Origin: Chitinophagaceae bacterium
GTDB taxonomy: Bacteria > Bacteroidota > Bacteroidia > Chitinophagales > Chitinophagaceae
Direction of reading: 5' to 3'
Assembly (NCBI GenBank): GCA_016722465.1
Contig: JADKJC010000001.1
Span: forward strand, 248,001 to 312,000
DNA length: 64,000 nucleotides
The notes beneath the pieces are model-generated. The model did not search any database. It worked only from the letters and a program-made list of their open reading frames with translations, and was not told the origin of the DNA. Each line of letters begins with the position of its first letter. Positions within the stretch are counted from its first letter, which is position 1. A program made the position numbers and the translations under genes. Shown here piece after piece: positions 56,124 to 63,787 of this stretch.

Positions 56124-56235
56124 TTGATAATTGGTTAATGTATAATTCCTTTGCCTCAGAGACACCGCAGAAATAATTACCGCATGAAATTGAAAAAATT
56201 ATCAATTATCAATTAAAAAATTATCAATTTATAAA

Positions 56236-57348
56236 ATGGCAAATCTATCATATAAAAATTTCACAATTGGTGTTGAAGAAGAATACATGGTGATTGACCC
56301 GGTAACAAGGGAATTAAAAAGCCATGAGCAGAAGATCGTACAGGAAGGGCAAAAGATCATCAAAGACAAAGTAAAGGCAGAAATGCACCAGGCAGTGGTG
56401 GAAGTAGGTACTGATATTTGCCAGGATGTGGATGAAGCTTTTATGGATGTGTCTACCCTGCGTAAAACCATCAGTGGTATCGGTGAAGGCCTGGGTTTAA
56501 AACTCGGCGCTTCCGGCACACATCCTTTCAGCCATTGGGAAAGCCAGTTGATAACTGACCATGTGCGCTACAATGAAATTGTAAACGAATTGCAGGAAGC
56601 TGCCCGTAGCAACCTCATCTTTGGGCTGCATGTTCATGTAGGAATGGAAAACAGGGAGCTTGCTATACATATTGCCAACTCTGCCAGGTATTTTTTACCG
56701 CATGTGTATGCACTCAGTACCAACTCCCCTTTTTGGGAAGGAAGGCTGACAGGGTATAAATCTTTCCGCACAAAAGTATTTGATAAATTTCCCCGTACCG
56801 GCATCCCTGATTATTTTGAAAGTATAGAGGCATACGAAAGTTATGTAAACCTGCTGATAAGGACCAACTGTATTGACAATGCAAAAAAGATATGGTGGGA
56901 TCTGAGGGTACACCCTTTCTTTAACACCGTTGAGTTCCGCATTTGTGATATACCAATGACAGTGCATGAAACCATCGCCATTGCTGCACTTTTCCAGGCT
57001 ATCTGTGCCAAGTTGTACAAACTCAAGAGCCAGAACCTGAACTTTATGATGTACTCCCGTGCATTGTTAAATGAAAATAAATGGCGGGCAAGCCGCTATG
57101 GCATTGATGGCAGCCTGATTGATTTTGGAAAAGAGAGTGAAGTGAATACAAGAGTACTTATTTATGAATTACTTGATTTTGTAGATGATGTGATTCCGCA
57201 TCTTGGCAGCAAACATGCTATCAACTATGTTCATAAAATACTGGAGAATGGCACGGGTGCCGACAGGCAACTGGCAGTGTACGAGAAAAATAAAAACCTT
57301 ACTGAAGTGGCCGATTATATCACGGACAACTTTTTAACAGGTATATAA
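56236..57348 (+). CDS. YbdK-like carboxylate-amine ligase (GCS2 family)
   Basis: The 370-residue protein matches the GCS2/YbdK fold, with IGVEEEYMVIDPVTRELKSHEQ (metal-binding Glu residues), ASGTHPFSHW, FGLHVHVGMENREL and WWDLRVHPFFNTVEFRICDIPMTVHE. Characterised members weakly join glutamate and cysteine, but most have unknown roles. The ATP-grasp gene ends 112 bp upstream, separated by an AT-rich TCAATTATC repeat, and a terminator lies 19 bp downstream. I infer that the two ligases act in sequence on one small molecule. Confidence 0.93.
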   Translation: MANLSYKNFTIGVEEEYMVIDPVTRELKSHEQKIVQEGQKIIKDKVKAEMHQAVVEVGTDICQDVDEAFMDVSTLRKTISGIGEGLGLKLGASGTHPFSHWESQLITDHVRYNEIVNELQEAARSNLIFGLHVHVGMENRELAIHIANSARYFLPHVYALSTNSPFWEGRLTGYKSFRTKVFDKFPRTGIPDYFESIEAYESYVNLLIRTNCIDNAKKIWWDLRVHPFFNTVEFRICDIPMTVHETIAIAALFQAICAKLYKLKSQNLNFMMYSRALLNENKWRASRYGIDGSLIDFGKESEVNTRVLIYELLDFVDDVIPHLGSKHAINYVHKILENGTGADRQLAVYEKNKNLTEVADYITDNFLTGI

Positions 57349-57366
57349 AAACTATTTGCCTTCTGT

Positions 57367-57393
57367 AAAAATCCGGTTGTCCCGGGATTTTTT
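57367..57393 (+). terminator. Terminator of the YbdK-like ligase gene
   Basis: AAAATCC / GGATTTT pair around a 10-base loop, followed by T residues. Confidence 0.65.
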
Positions 57394-57680
57394 AATAAAT
57401 AAAATGACGGCTTGTTTATTCTTTAAAGCAACAAGAGTTTCATCAGAATTTTATTTTAACTAAATGCTAAGCATCTGGTCCTTATTATAGGTGTAGCTTA
57501 CAGCATCAATTGTTTTCCCGTTTATATGATCTGATATCGCTGAAATGTACCTCGACACAACTTACTCCGGTAACAGTCTGGTACATTTCGTTTTTACAAT
57601 AATCCCCAATAGTTTGCGATAGCGTAAAATAAAAAGCTGCACCTTTTACCAGGTACAGCTTTTATCTACTACAGGATGGT
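57394..57680. other. Intergenic, mostly featureless
   Basis: Holds the cyclophilin terminator at its right end. A GTACATTTCG-type sequence at about 57590 and an inverted GAAATGTACC (about 57541) form a pair around 50 bases; I cannot assign a function. Confidence 0.35.
57632..57663 (-). terminator. Terminator of the cyclophilin gene
   Basis: On the minus strand AAGCTGTACC and GGTGCAGCTT pair (one G-U), followed by T residues, about 20 bases after the stop codon. Confidence 0.8.
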
Positions 57681-58127
57681 TTAGTTCAAAATAATTTTTT
57701 CAATCTTGTCCCCGCCCCTGATATCATCAATTACATCCAGGCCTTCTGTAACTTTTCCAAAACAGGTATGTACACCATCTAAATGCGATGTATTATTCCT
57801 GCTGTGGCAGATAAAAAATTGTGATCCGCCAGTGTTAGGGCCACGATGCGCCATTGACAGTACACCACGGTCATGGTACTGTTTAGCTGCCTTTGTTTCA
57901 CACTGAATGCTGTAGCCTGGCCCGCCTGCACCTGTACCATCTGGGCAGCCACCCTGGATCATAAAATCAGGTATCACCCTGTGAAAACTAAGGCCGTTAT
58001 AAAAACCTTTGTTAACCAGTTTTTTAAAATTTTCCACCGTAATGGGTGTAGCATCATCATACAATTCAAATTTCATCACACCTTTGTTGGTATGTATCTC
58101 ACCGCTGGTAAGTTGTACGTCACTCAT
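57681..58127 (-). CDS. Peptidyl-prolyl cis-trans isomerase, cyclophilin type
   Basis: The 148 residues include the cyclophilin core: [47 protein letters not shown] and [15 protein letters not shown]. These contain the catalytic Arg (FHRV) and the PPIase pocket. No signal peptide is present, so it is cytosolic. It is the third prolyl isomerase in this window, beside two FKBPs. The DUF2490 gene is upstream on the same strand. Confidence 0.96.
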   Translation of the reverse strand: MSDVQLTSGEIHTNKGVMKFELYDDATPITVENFKKLVNKGFYNGLSFHRVIPDFMIQGGCPDGTGAGGPGYSIQCETKAAKQYHDRGVLSMAHRGPNTGGSQFFICHSRNNTSHLDGVHTCFGKVTEGLDVIDDIRGGDKIEKIILN

Positions 58128-58185
58128 ATTGCTTTCGTTTTATTTTGTGCGAAAGTAATACTAATGGACGGTTTGTAAAACCTGG

Positions 58186-58932
58186 TCAGGATTTCTTTTT
58201 CCTCAGGTCAATATTCTGGAAAAAGAAAAACAGCAGTACATTGAAGCTACGATAACGGTTTCCGGATGCCAGCTGCTGAAAAATATTCATATAACCCAGC
58301 TGGAGGTTGTTGTGGTTGCCCGTTTGATACTTTACGCCCACGAAAAACCGGTTCTGATCAAAGTAATTGTTTACGATTTCTTTACCGAAGTTCACATGCA
58401 CTTCATCATTCACAATAAATGACCAGCTGCCGGCATCAGTACCATTTTTATAAAATGGAACTTCATACCAGATATTATAGCGCATCCTGAAATGAAAGCT
58501 ATACCCGTTGGCAAGGACATCATCATTCAGTACTTTTCTTTTAAATCGCTCTTCCAGCCTAAACCATTGCATCATTTTTTTTCTGCCATATTTTGTGTGC
58601 CATTGAATTTGCTGCCAGGGCCGGTGCTCCGGCACAGAAATATTCTTATGGTTATCTGCAGGAAAATCGTTGATATAGGCGTACCCCGCCGTAAGCTTCG
58701 TAGCGTCCGACACATAATAAGTAAGTCCAACCCTTATTATTCCCTGCGCTATATCCTTTACGAAATCGTCTTTCGTTCTCACCTGAACTTCAGCCCATAT
58801 TCCCCACTTATCACTAAAACGTGTTTGATTAAAATAACCTGCCCATATACGGTTAATATGCTCCGTTTGCTTTTGGGCAAATGCATTTTGCAGCAAAAGA
58901 AATGCAGTGATAGCAACAATGATCTTACTCAT
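58186..58932 (-). CDS. DUF2490 domain outer-membrane protein
   Basis: A signal peptide (MSKIIVAITAFLLLQNAFAQ) precedes a barrel-like DUF2490 domain with strands (IWAGYFNQTRFSDKWGIWAEVQVR, YYVSDATKLTAGYAYI, WFRLEERFKRKVLN, RMRYNIWYEVPFY) and an aromatic-rich C-terminus (NVLLFFFFQNIDLRKK). The function of DUF2490 is unknown. It lies upstream of the cyclophilin gene with 58 bp between. tRNA-Cys is just beyond its start on the same strand. Confidence 0.9.
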   Translation of the reverse strand: MSKIIVAITAFLLLQNAFAQKQTEHINRIWAGYFNQTRFSDKWGIWAEVQVRTKDDFVKDIAQGIIRVGLTYYVSDATKLTAGYAYINDFPADNHKNISVPEHRPWQQIQWHTKYGRKKMMQWFRLEERFKRKVLNDDVLANGYSFHFRMRYNIWYEVPFYKNGTDAGSWSFIVNDEVHVNFGKEIVNNYFDQNRFFVGVKYQTGNHNNLQLGYMNIFQQLASGNRYRSFNVLLFFFFQNIDLRKKKS

Positions 58933-58973
58933 TAAAGCAATTTATTTGATTATCCCTGAATAATAAAATATTG

Positions 58974-59044
58974 ACGCCACGGATGGATTCGAACCACCGT
59001 AAAAAGTTTTGCAGACTTTTACCTTTCCTCTCGGCCACGTGGCT
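58974..59044 (-). tRNA. tRNA-Cys (anticodon GCA)
   Basis: On the minus strand a 71-base cloverleaf is visible: acceptor bases 2-7 GCCACG pair with CGTGGC, D-arm GCC/GGT, anticodon stem AAAGT/ACTTT with loop CTGCAAA (GCA), variable loop TTAC, T-arm GGTGG-TTCGAAT-CCATC. The discriminator is T (U73), which is a Cys identity element. CCA is not encoded. The first acceptor pair is A1-G72, a mismatch. Assigned by hand, so a covariance model check is advisable. Confidence 0.8.
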
Positions 59045-59050
59045 GAATTT

Positions 59051-59076
59051 AAGCGCCCCTGAGAACAGGGGCGCTT
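59051..59076. repeat. Perfect hairpin next to tRNA-Cys
   Basis: AAGCGCCCCTG-AGAA-CAGGGGCGCTT is an 11-bp perfect palindrome with a 4-base loop, no T tract, 7 bases upstream of the 5' end of the tRNA. It may end transcription from the TonB receptor or be a dispersed repeat. Confidence 0.7.
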
Positions 59077-59199
59077 CGTAGACTTACGATTGCCTGCCTA
59101 AAAAAGCGTTAGGCTGCCGCTATATGAAAAATCTGTATGCTTGAATTACATCACTTATCAGACCGGGCCGGTCAGACAAGTATTGGTGCAAAAATTTAA

Positions 59200-61032
59200 T
59201 TAGAAACTATACCGCAAGGTTACCCCGTAGGTTCTTTGATCTCCCAGCACACCTGCATATTGCCCTGCATTGCCGCCGGCAACCAGCAATTGTTCGAAAT
59301 AATCTTTGTTAAGCAAATTGCGCGCCCATATAAAAGCAGAGAGACCATTAGTAGCCCTGAAACCTATCCTTCCATTCACAAGTGTGTACCCTTCAATATT
59401 CAAATATGCTGATGGAGACGCACTGGAAGAGAAAGAAGAACGATAGAAGCCTTCTACTGCTGTAAAGAATTTTCCCGCCTTACCTAAAAACGCTGTTGGG
59501 GTCGTGAACTCGCCGCCTAATGACCCTGCCCATTTGGAAATACCTGGAAGTCGTCCGCCTGAAACGTCTTTGAACGCTAACTGCTGGCCATTTTTTGTTG
59601 AACCTGTCTCCTCCAGTGGCAATGGCGCATTTGTAAACTTAACATACTTAGCATCTGTATACGCAGCAGCCCCATAAAATGTGAAATACTTGCTGGCCTT
59701 TATATTAGCGTCCAATTCAAATCCTTTTACATTTACCTTTTCAGCGTTTGCAATATAACCACGGTTAACACCTAACTGAGGTGATTGTACATTTGTCTGG
59801 TAATCCTTTATATCTGTATTGTGGAAGGTAAAGTTCAGCGTAAAGTTATCTATTGGCGTGGTTTTAACACCAACCTGTATGCTCTTAACATCCTCTGGCT
59901 TTATTACTGAAAGAGAAGTGTCTGCATTACCGTTAGCAAGGGTAGGTAAACCAGCTACATTAACACCCACAGGTTTAAAGCTGGTAGAATAGCTTGCAAA
60001 AGCATTTATTCGCTTATTTGCTTTGTAAGCCACTGTAAGCTGGTAAGTAAAATTTGTTTCATCCGCATCTGCATCATAAGCCTGGTCGCTATATACGCCT
60101 TTCTTTATAGCAAGTAATGCTGCGTTATCAGTTTGCAAACCGCCGTATGTTGTTCTCTTATAGCTTACAACCTTCTTGTCATAATTGAAACGTATACCCG
60201 GCAAAACGTGCAAACGATCTATTACCTCCCAATCTATGTTGGCAAAAGCTGCTGCACTTTGAGATTTGATAGAGGCCCGGGTGCTGATACCATATCCATC
60301 CAAAAGGCCCGGGGTTTTCCAGTTGCTGCTGGTTGAACTTTGTGAAAAACGCCATTGATCTTTACCTGATTCTTCAGTACCAGTAATTTTAACTTCCTGG
60401 TCAATAAAGAATAAACCAATTACACCACTTAAACGATTGGAAAATTCTCCTGCATAACGAACCTCCTGCGACCAGTTTTTATGCTTGGCAGGGTTTTGAG
60501 ATTTTGCCAATGCCTGCAACCCGGTAAAGTCCCTGTCGTTTGACGGATCCCAATTCCAATAACGCCATGCTGTTGTAGACGTTAATATTCCCGGGCCAAT
60601 TTTGCTGTCAATGTTTAATGATGCACCTCCTAAATCATTACCAGAATTCCATGGAACATCATGATCAATTTTTCTGTCGAATGCATTCCTGCTTGGCAAT
60701 TGATAATTAAGTGCAGCAATGATTGAATCAAACTGACGGTAACCGGCACGGTTTGTTTTCACAACACCTGCTACTACCTGGGCGTAACCATCAGGGCGCT
60801 GGCGGGAATTATCACCACTTAATATAATGGTAGTTTTATCTGAAACTTTATACAATAACTGGCCACGGAAACCAAGATTATTAATGTCATTCGTTTTCTT
60901 CAACGTACGGACATTGTCAACTAAACCATCCCGCTGTGTACCGGAAAATGAAAAACGTGCTGCCAGTTTTTTAGTGATGGCTCCTGTTATGGAAGCTTTT
61001 GCCTGTATGTAACCATAGTTACCATAACTCAC
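59200..61032 (-). CDS. TonB-dependent receptor, beta-barrel part (frameshifted)
   Basis: These 610 residues are the barrel of a receptor whose N-terminus is at 61029-61763. A C-run (61043-61047; G on the coding strand) is one base short. Adding one G restores KPNFKTGGNFEVSYGNYGYIQAK, a typical TonB receptor strand. The barrel strands include LGFRGQLLYKVSDKTTIILSGD, TSFKPVGVNVAGLPTL and the terminal QLLVAGGNAGQYAGVLGDQRTYGVTLRYSF, ending in the usual aromatic. The ATG at 61032 is an artefact. Length and order match FecA-like siderophore or vitamin receptors. Confidence 0.9.
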   Translation of the reverse strand: MSYGNYGYIQAKASITGAITKKLAARFSFSGTQRDGLVDNVRTLKKTNDINNLGFRGQLLYKVSDKTTIILSGDNSRQRPDGYAQVVAGVVKTNRAGYRQFDSIIAALNYQLPSRNAFDRKIDHDVPWNSGNDLGGASLNIDSKIGPGILTSTTAWRYWNWDPSNDRDFTGLQALAKSQNPAKHKNWSQEVRYAGEFSNRLSGVIGLFFIDQEVKITGTEESGKDQWRFSQSSTSSNWKTPGLLDGYGISTRASIKSQSAAAFANIDWEVIDRLHVLPGIRFNYDKKVVSYKRTTYGGLQTDNAALLAIKKGVYSDQAYDADADETNFTYQLTVAYKANKRINAFASYSTSFKPVGVNVAGLPTLANGNADTSLSVIKPEDVKSIQVGVKTTPIDNFTLNFTFHNTDIKDYQTNVQSPQLGVNRGYIANAEKVNVKGFELDANIKASKYFTFYGAAAYTDAKYVKFTNAPLPLEETGSTKNGQQLAFKDVSGGRLPGISKWAGSLGGEFTTPTAFLGKAGKFFTAVEGFYRSSFSSSASPSAYLNIEGYTLVNGRIGFRATNGLSAFIWARNLLNKDYFEQLLVAGGNAGQYAGVLGDQRTYGVTLRYSF

Positions 61033-61763
61033 TTCGAAATTACCCCCGTTTTAAAGTTTGGTTTTCGTGTAGTTATACTTATTGCACCGGCGGTAGTATT
61101 CTTGCCGTACAATGTTCCCTGGGGCCCACGTAATACTTCAATCTGGTCGATGTCGATAAAATCAAAAGTGGCCGCAGCCGGGCGGGCATAATATACACCA
61201 TCCACATAGATACCCACACCTGGGTCAAGGCCATCATTGGTAAGCCCAAATGGTGATCCGAGTCCACGAATATTAACACCTGTGTTACGTGGGTTAGATG
61301 TATACAACTGCACCGACGGAATTAATTCCTTCACACGGTTAACATTAAATGCGCCAGCATCTTCTACCAATTTACCACCTATCACAGTGATTGGAATGGG
61401 AACGTCCTGCAGCACTTCCCTGCGGCGCCTTGACGTGATCACTACTGTATCGTTCTGAAACAGCGATTGTAACTGTATCAGAAAATTATTGTCATTGCTG
61501 TTTCTAACAACAAGTTGCCGGGGCGCATAGCCCACAGAAGATATCACCAGGGTAAAAGGAAATTTCTGACTGGTGGTAAGCGAAAAATAACCGGCTGAAT
61601 CTGTAGCAGTACCTCCGGCAGTACCCTTTATGGATACACTGGCGAAAGGCAATCCATTATTATTGTCATTGGCAATACGGCCGGTGAAAGTTGAAGAAGC
61701 TGTTACCTGAGCTATGAGGTACAGGGGCAATAAAAACCCCGGGAGTAAAATACTTCGTTTCAT
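61029..61763 (-). CDS. TonB-dependent receptor, plug part (frameshifted)
   Basis: It begins with a signal peptide (MKRSILLPGFLLPLYLIAQ), a carboxypeptidase-like domain (GRIANDNNNGLPFASVSIKGTAGGTATDSAGYFSL) and the TonB plug (VVITSRRRREVLQDVPIPITVIGG … VYYARPAAATFDFIDIDQIEVLRGPQGTLYGKNTTAGAISITTRKPNF). The frame breaks at 61043-61047. The substrate is unknown. Its promoter shares a motif with the siroheme/TauE gene, so a sulfur-linked substrate is possible. Confidence 0.9.
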   Translation of the reverse strand: MKRSILLPGFLLPLYLIAQVTASSTFTGRIANDNNNGLPFASVSIKGTAGGTATDSAGYFSLTTSQKFPFTLVISSVGYAPRQLVVRNSNDNNFLIQLQSLFQNDTVVITSRRRREVLQDVPIPITVIGGKLVEDAGAFNVNRVKELIPSVQLYTSNPRNTGVNIRGLGSPFGLTNDGLDPGVGIYVDGVYYARPAAATFDFIDIDQIEVLRGPQGTLYGKNTTAGAISITTRKPNFKTGVISK

Positions 61764-62133
61764 TTTGTTGGTTTATGATTAAATAAATTTGTCTATTATT
61801 TTAGTAGACTATTAGACTAAAAAAAGGGGAAGCAAAGGTCAACGGCAGATGCAACAACATCGAACTGGCAATATGGTTTGTGTGATGTATTTAGATTGCA
61901 TCATTTAGAGTTTGAATGCAAATATAAAGGAATATTTATTAGTCCACCAAATTAATAGGATAATATTTTTAGATTAATTTCCATAAACTTTCAATGGCAC
62001 AGCAGGCAATGTTTTAATGAACGTACAGAGGCTGGTGAACCAGCATCAACAAGACGAATAAACTTTCACGGGATTATACCAGGACACTGTTTACAACGAA
62101 AGATTGAAATCACTAATGCAATAACAACAGCAT
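61764..62133 (-). promoter_or_regulatory. Promoter region of the TonB receptor, with conserved operator
   Basis: The -7 box TATATTTG lies at 61919-61926 (minus strand). The motif AATAGGATAATATTTT (61954-61969) begins 35 bases from the -7 box start; a matching copy (63735-63750) is 34 bases from the -7 box of the siroheme/TauE gene. ATTAGTCCAC (61938-61947) also occurs in inverted form in that promoter. A second partial palindrome GTCTA-N9-TAGAC lies at 61791-61809. The rest of the spacer has nothing I can support. Confidence 0.6.
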
Positions 62134-63660
62134 CTATAAAAGTTTGGCTAAAATTTTAGCACTCCATATTATTACCAGCACACCCAGCAAAATAAAGGAT
62201 GTTTTTCGTGGAAGCTTGCCCGCCAATTTAGCTGCAAGCGGTGCCGCAACAAAACCGCCTATGATCAAGGCAACGATGGTTTGCAAATGTGTAACACCCA
62301 GTAATATAAAAAAAGAGAATGCACTTGCCAGCGTAACAAAAAATTCAGTGAGACTTACTGTACCGATAACAAATCTCGGACTGCGGCCATTGGTGATTAA
62401 GGTAGTGGTTACAATAGGCCCCCAGCCGCCACCACCAAAAGAGTCCAAAAATCCTCCTGCCCCCGCAAGAGGAATAAAATTTCTGAATTTCTTTTGCGGA
62501 TTGAGTTTTCGGAATGCGTTAAATAAAATTTTTACGCCAAGAAACAATGTATAACAAGCCATGATGGGCCGGATATAATTAGAATATTTCTCTCCCAGGA
62601 ATACCAGTAAAAAAGCACCCGCAATGGCGCCGATCACACCTGGTATCACCAGTGTTTTAAATAATTTTTTATTTACGTTTCCAAACTTATAGTGGCTGTA
62701 GCCAGATGCTCCACTGGCAAACATTTCTGCTGTGTGGATGCTGCCACTGATGGCTGCAGGGTTTACGCCTGTTGAAAGCAATATCGATGCACTCGTAACA
62801 CCGTACCCCATACCGAGGGCGCCATCCACCAGTTGTGCAAGAAAGCCAGCCAAAACCATCCAATGAAAGTTTTTATCCAGTGAATGATAGATATTCACTG
62901 CGCTGTCAGATATACTGCCCACCGGGATATATGAAAAAAGCAAATGCCCAACAAGCATTAACGCAAATGCTATCGCAGTGTAAGTAGCAATTTTTTGCCA
63001 ATGCTTCCGTTCCGGTTTTTCGCTGTCATCTGTATTTGATACCAGGACTTCGGTTAATTTATTCAGCTTCTTTACTTTCTCTTCAAAACTGCCATTGATA
63101 TTGCTCCTGATCTTCTGAACATTGTCCAGCACATTATCTATCTCATCGGGGATCATATCACTGATCACCTGTTTTATCCGCTTGGCAACAGTGGGAGATT
63201 TTCCATTGGTAGATATGGCAATTTTAAGATTACCTTTTTGCACCACAGAGGATAAATAAAAATCACAGAGCTCAGGCTTGTCTGCCACGTTCACCAGTTT
63301 ACCTTTTTGCCTGGCATCCACACTTACCTGTTCGCTCACAATTTTATCATTCACCGCTGCAATTACAATATCAGCTTCATCAATATCGGAAGATTGATAA
63401 GGCCGCTCGATTAATTCAACATTATATTTCTTTGAAAACTGTTTGATCTCTTCGCTGATTGTTGTAGCTACCAGCTTCACTGTGGCTTCGGGCGAATTTA
63501 GAAGCAGGGCAGTCAACTTTTCATTTCCTACATACCCACCACCTACGATCAATACCGACAAACGCTCCAGTTTGAGGAACACAGGAAACAACTGGTTGCC
63601 TCCACTTGAAGCTGGGTGCGGTTCACTTTTAGGCAACAAAATTTCCTTTTTATCTGTCAT
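62134..63660 (-). CDS. Siroheme-synthase N-terminal domain fused to a TauE/SafE sulfite exporter
   Basis: The 508-residue protein has two parts. The first (about 1-215) is the CysG/Met8-like NAD-binding dehydrogenase for siroheme (VLIVGGGYVGNEKLTALL, ADIVIAAVNDKIVSEQVSVDARQKGKLVNVADKPELCDF, AISTNGKSPTVAKRIKQ). The second (about 225-508) has eight or nine helices of the TSUP family (LVDGALGMGYGVTSASILLSTGVNP … DSFGGGGWGPIVTTTLITNG). Both domains are linked to sulfite metabolism: siroheme is the sulfite reductase cofactor, and TauE-type exporters remove sulfite or sulfonates. hemL lies upstream on the same strand, another tetrapyrrole gene. Confidence 0.93.
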   Translation of the reverse strand: MTDKKEILLPKSEPHPASSGGNQLFPVFLKLERLSVLIVGGGYVGNEKLTALLLNSPEATVKLVATTISEEIKQFSKKYNVELIERPYQSSDIDEADIVIAAVNDKIVSEQVSVDARQKGKLVNVADKPELCDFYLSSVVQKGNLKIAISTNGKSPTVAKRIKQVISDMIPDEIDNVLDNVQKIRSNINGSFEEKVKKLNKLTEVLVSNTDDSEKPERKHWQKIATYTAIAFALMLVGHLLFSYIPVGSISDSAVNIYHSLDKNFHWMVLAGFLAQLVDGALGMGYGVTSASILLSTGVNPAAISGSIHTAEMFASGASGYSHYKFGNVNKKLFKTLVIPGVIGAIAGAFLLVFLGEKYSNYIRPIMACYTLFLGVKILFNAFRKLNPQKKFRNFIPLAGAGGFLDSFGGGGWGPIVTTTLITNGRSPRFVIGTVSLTEFFVTLASAFSFFILLGVTHLQTIVALIIGGFVAAPLAAKLAGKLPRKTSFILLGVLVIIWSAKILAKLL

Positions 63661-63787
63661 TGTTAAAATACCTACCAGTAGCTGGCAGATCCATAAAAAA
63701 CAAAAATAGGGTTTTCCTACTAAAATAGTGGACTAATAGGATAATATTTTGTCTCACTCCTACAGACCAATGACTACAAACTCACAA
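63661..63787 (-). promoter_or_regulatory. Promoter of the siroheme/TauE gene
   Basis: The -7 box TATTTTTG lies at 63701-63708 on the minus strand (plus-strand CAAAAATA). The upstream element AATAGGATAATATTTT (63735-63750) and the adjoining GTGGACTAAT (63728-63737) match the TonB receptor promoter in sequence and spacing (offsets 34 versus 35). The site is at about -36 to -52, suitable for an activator. Confidence 0.6.
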
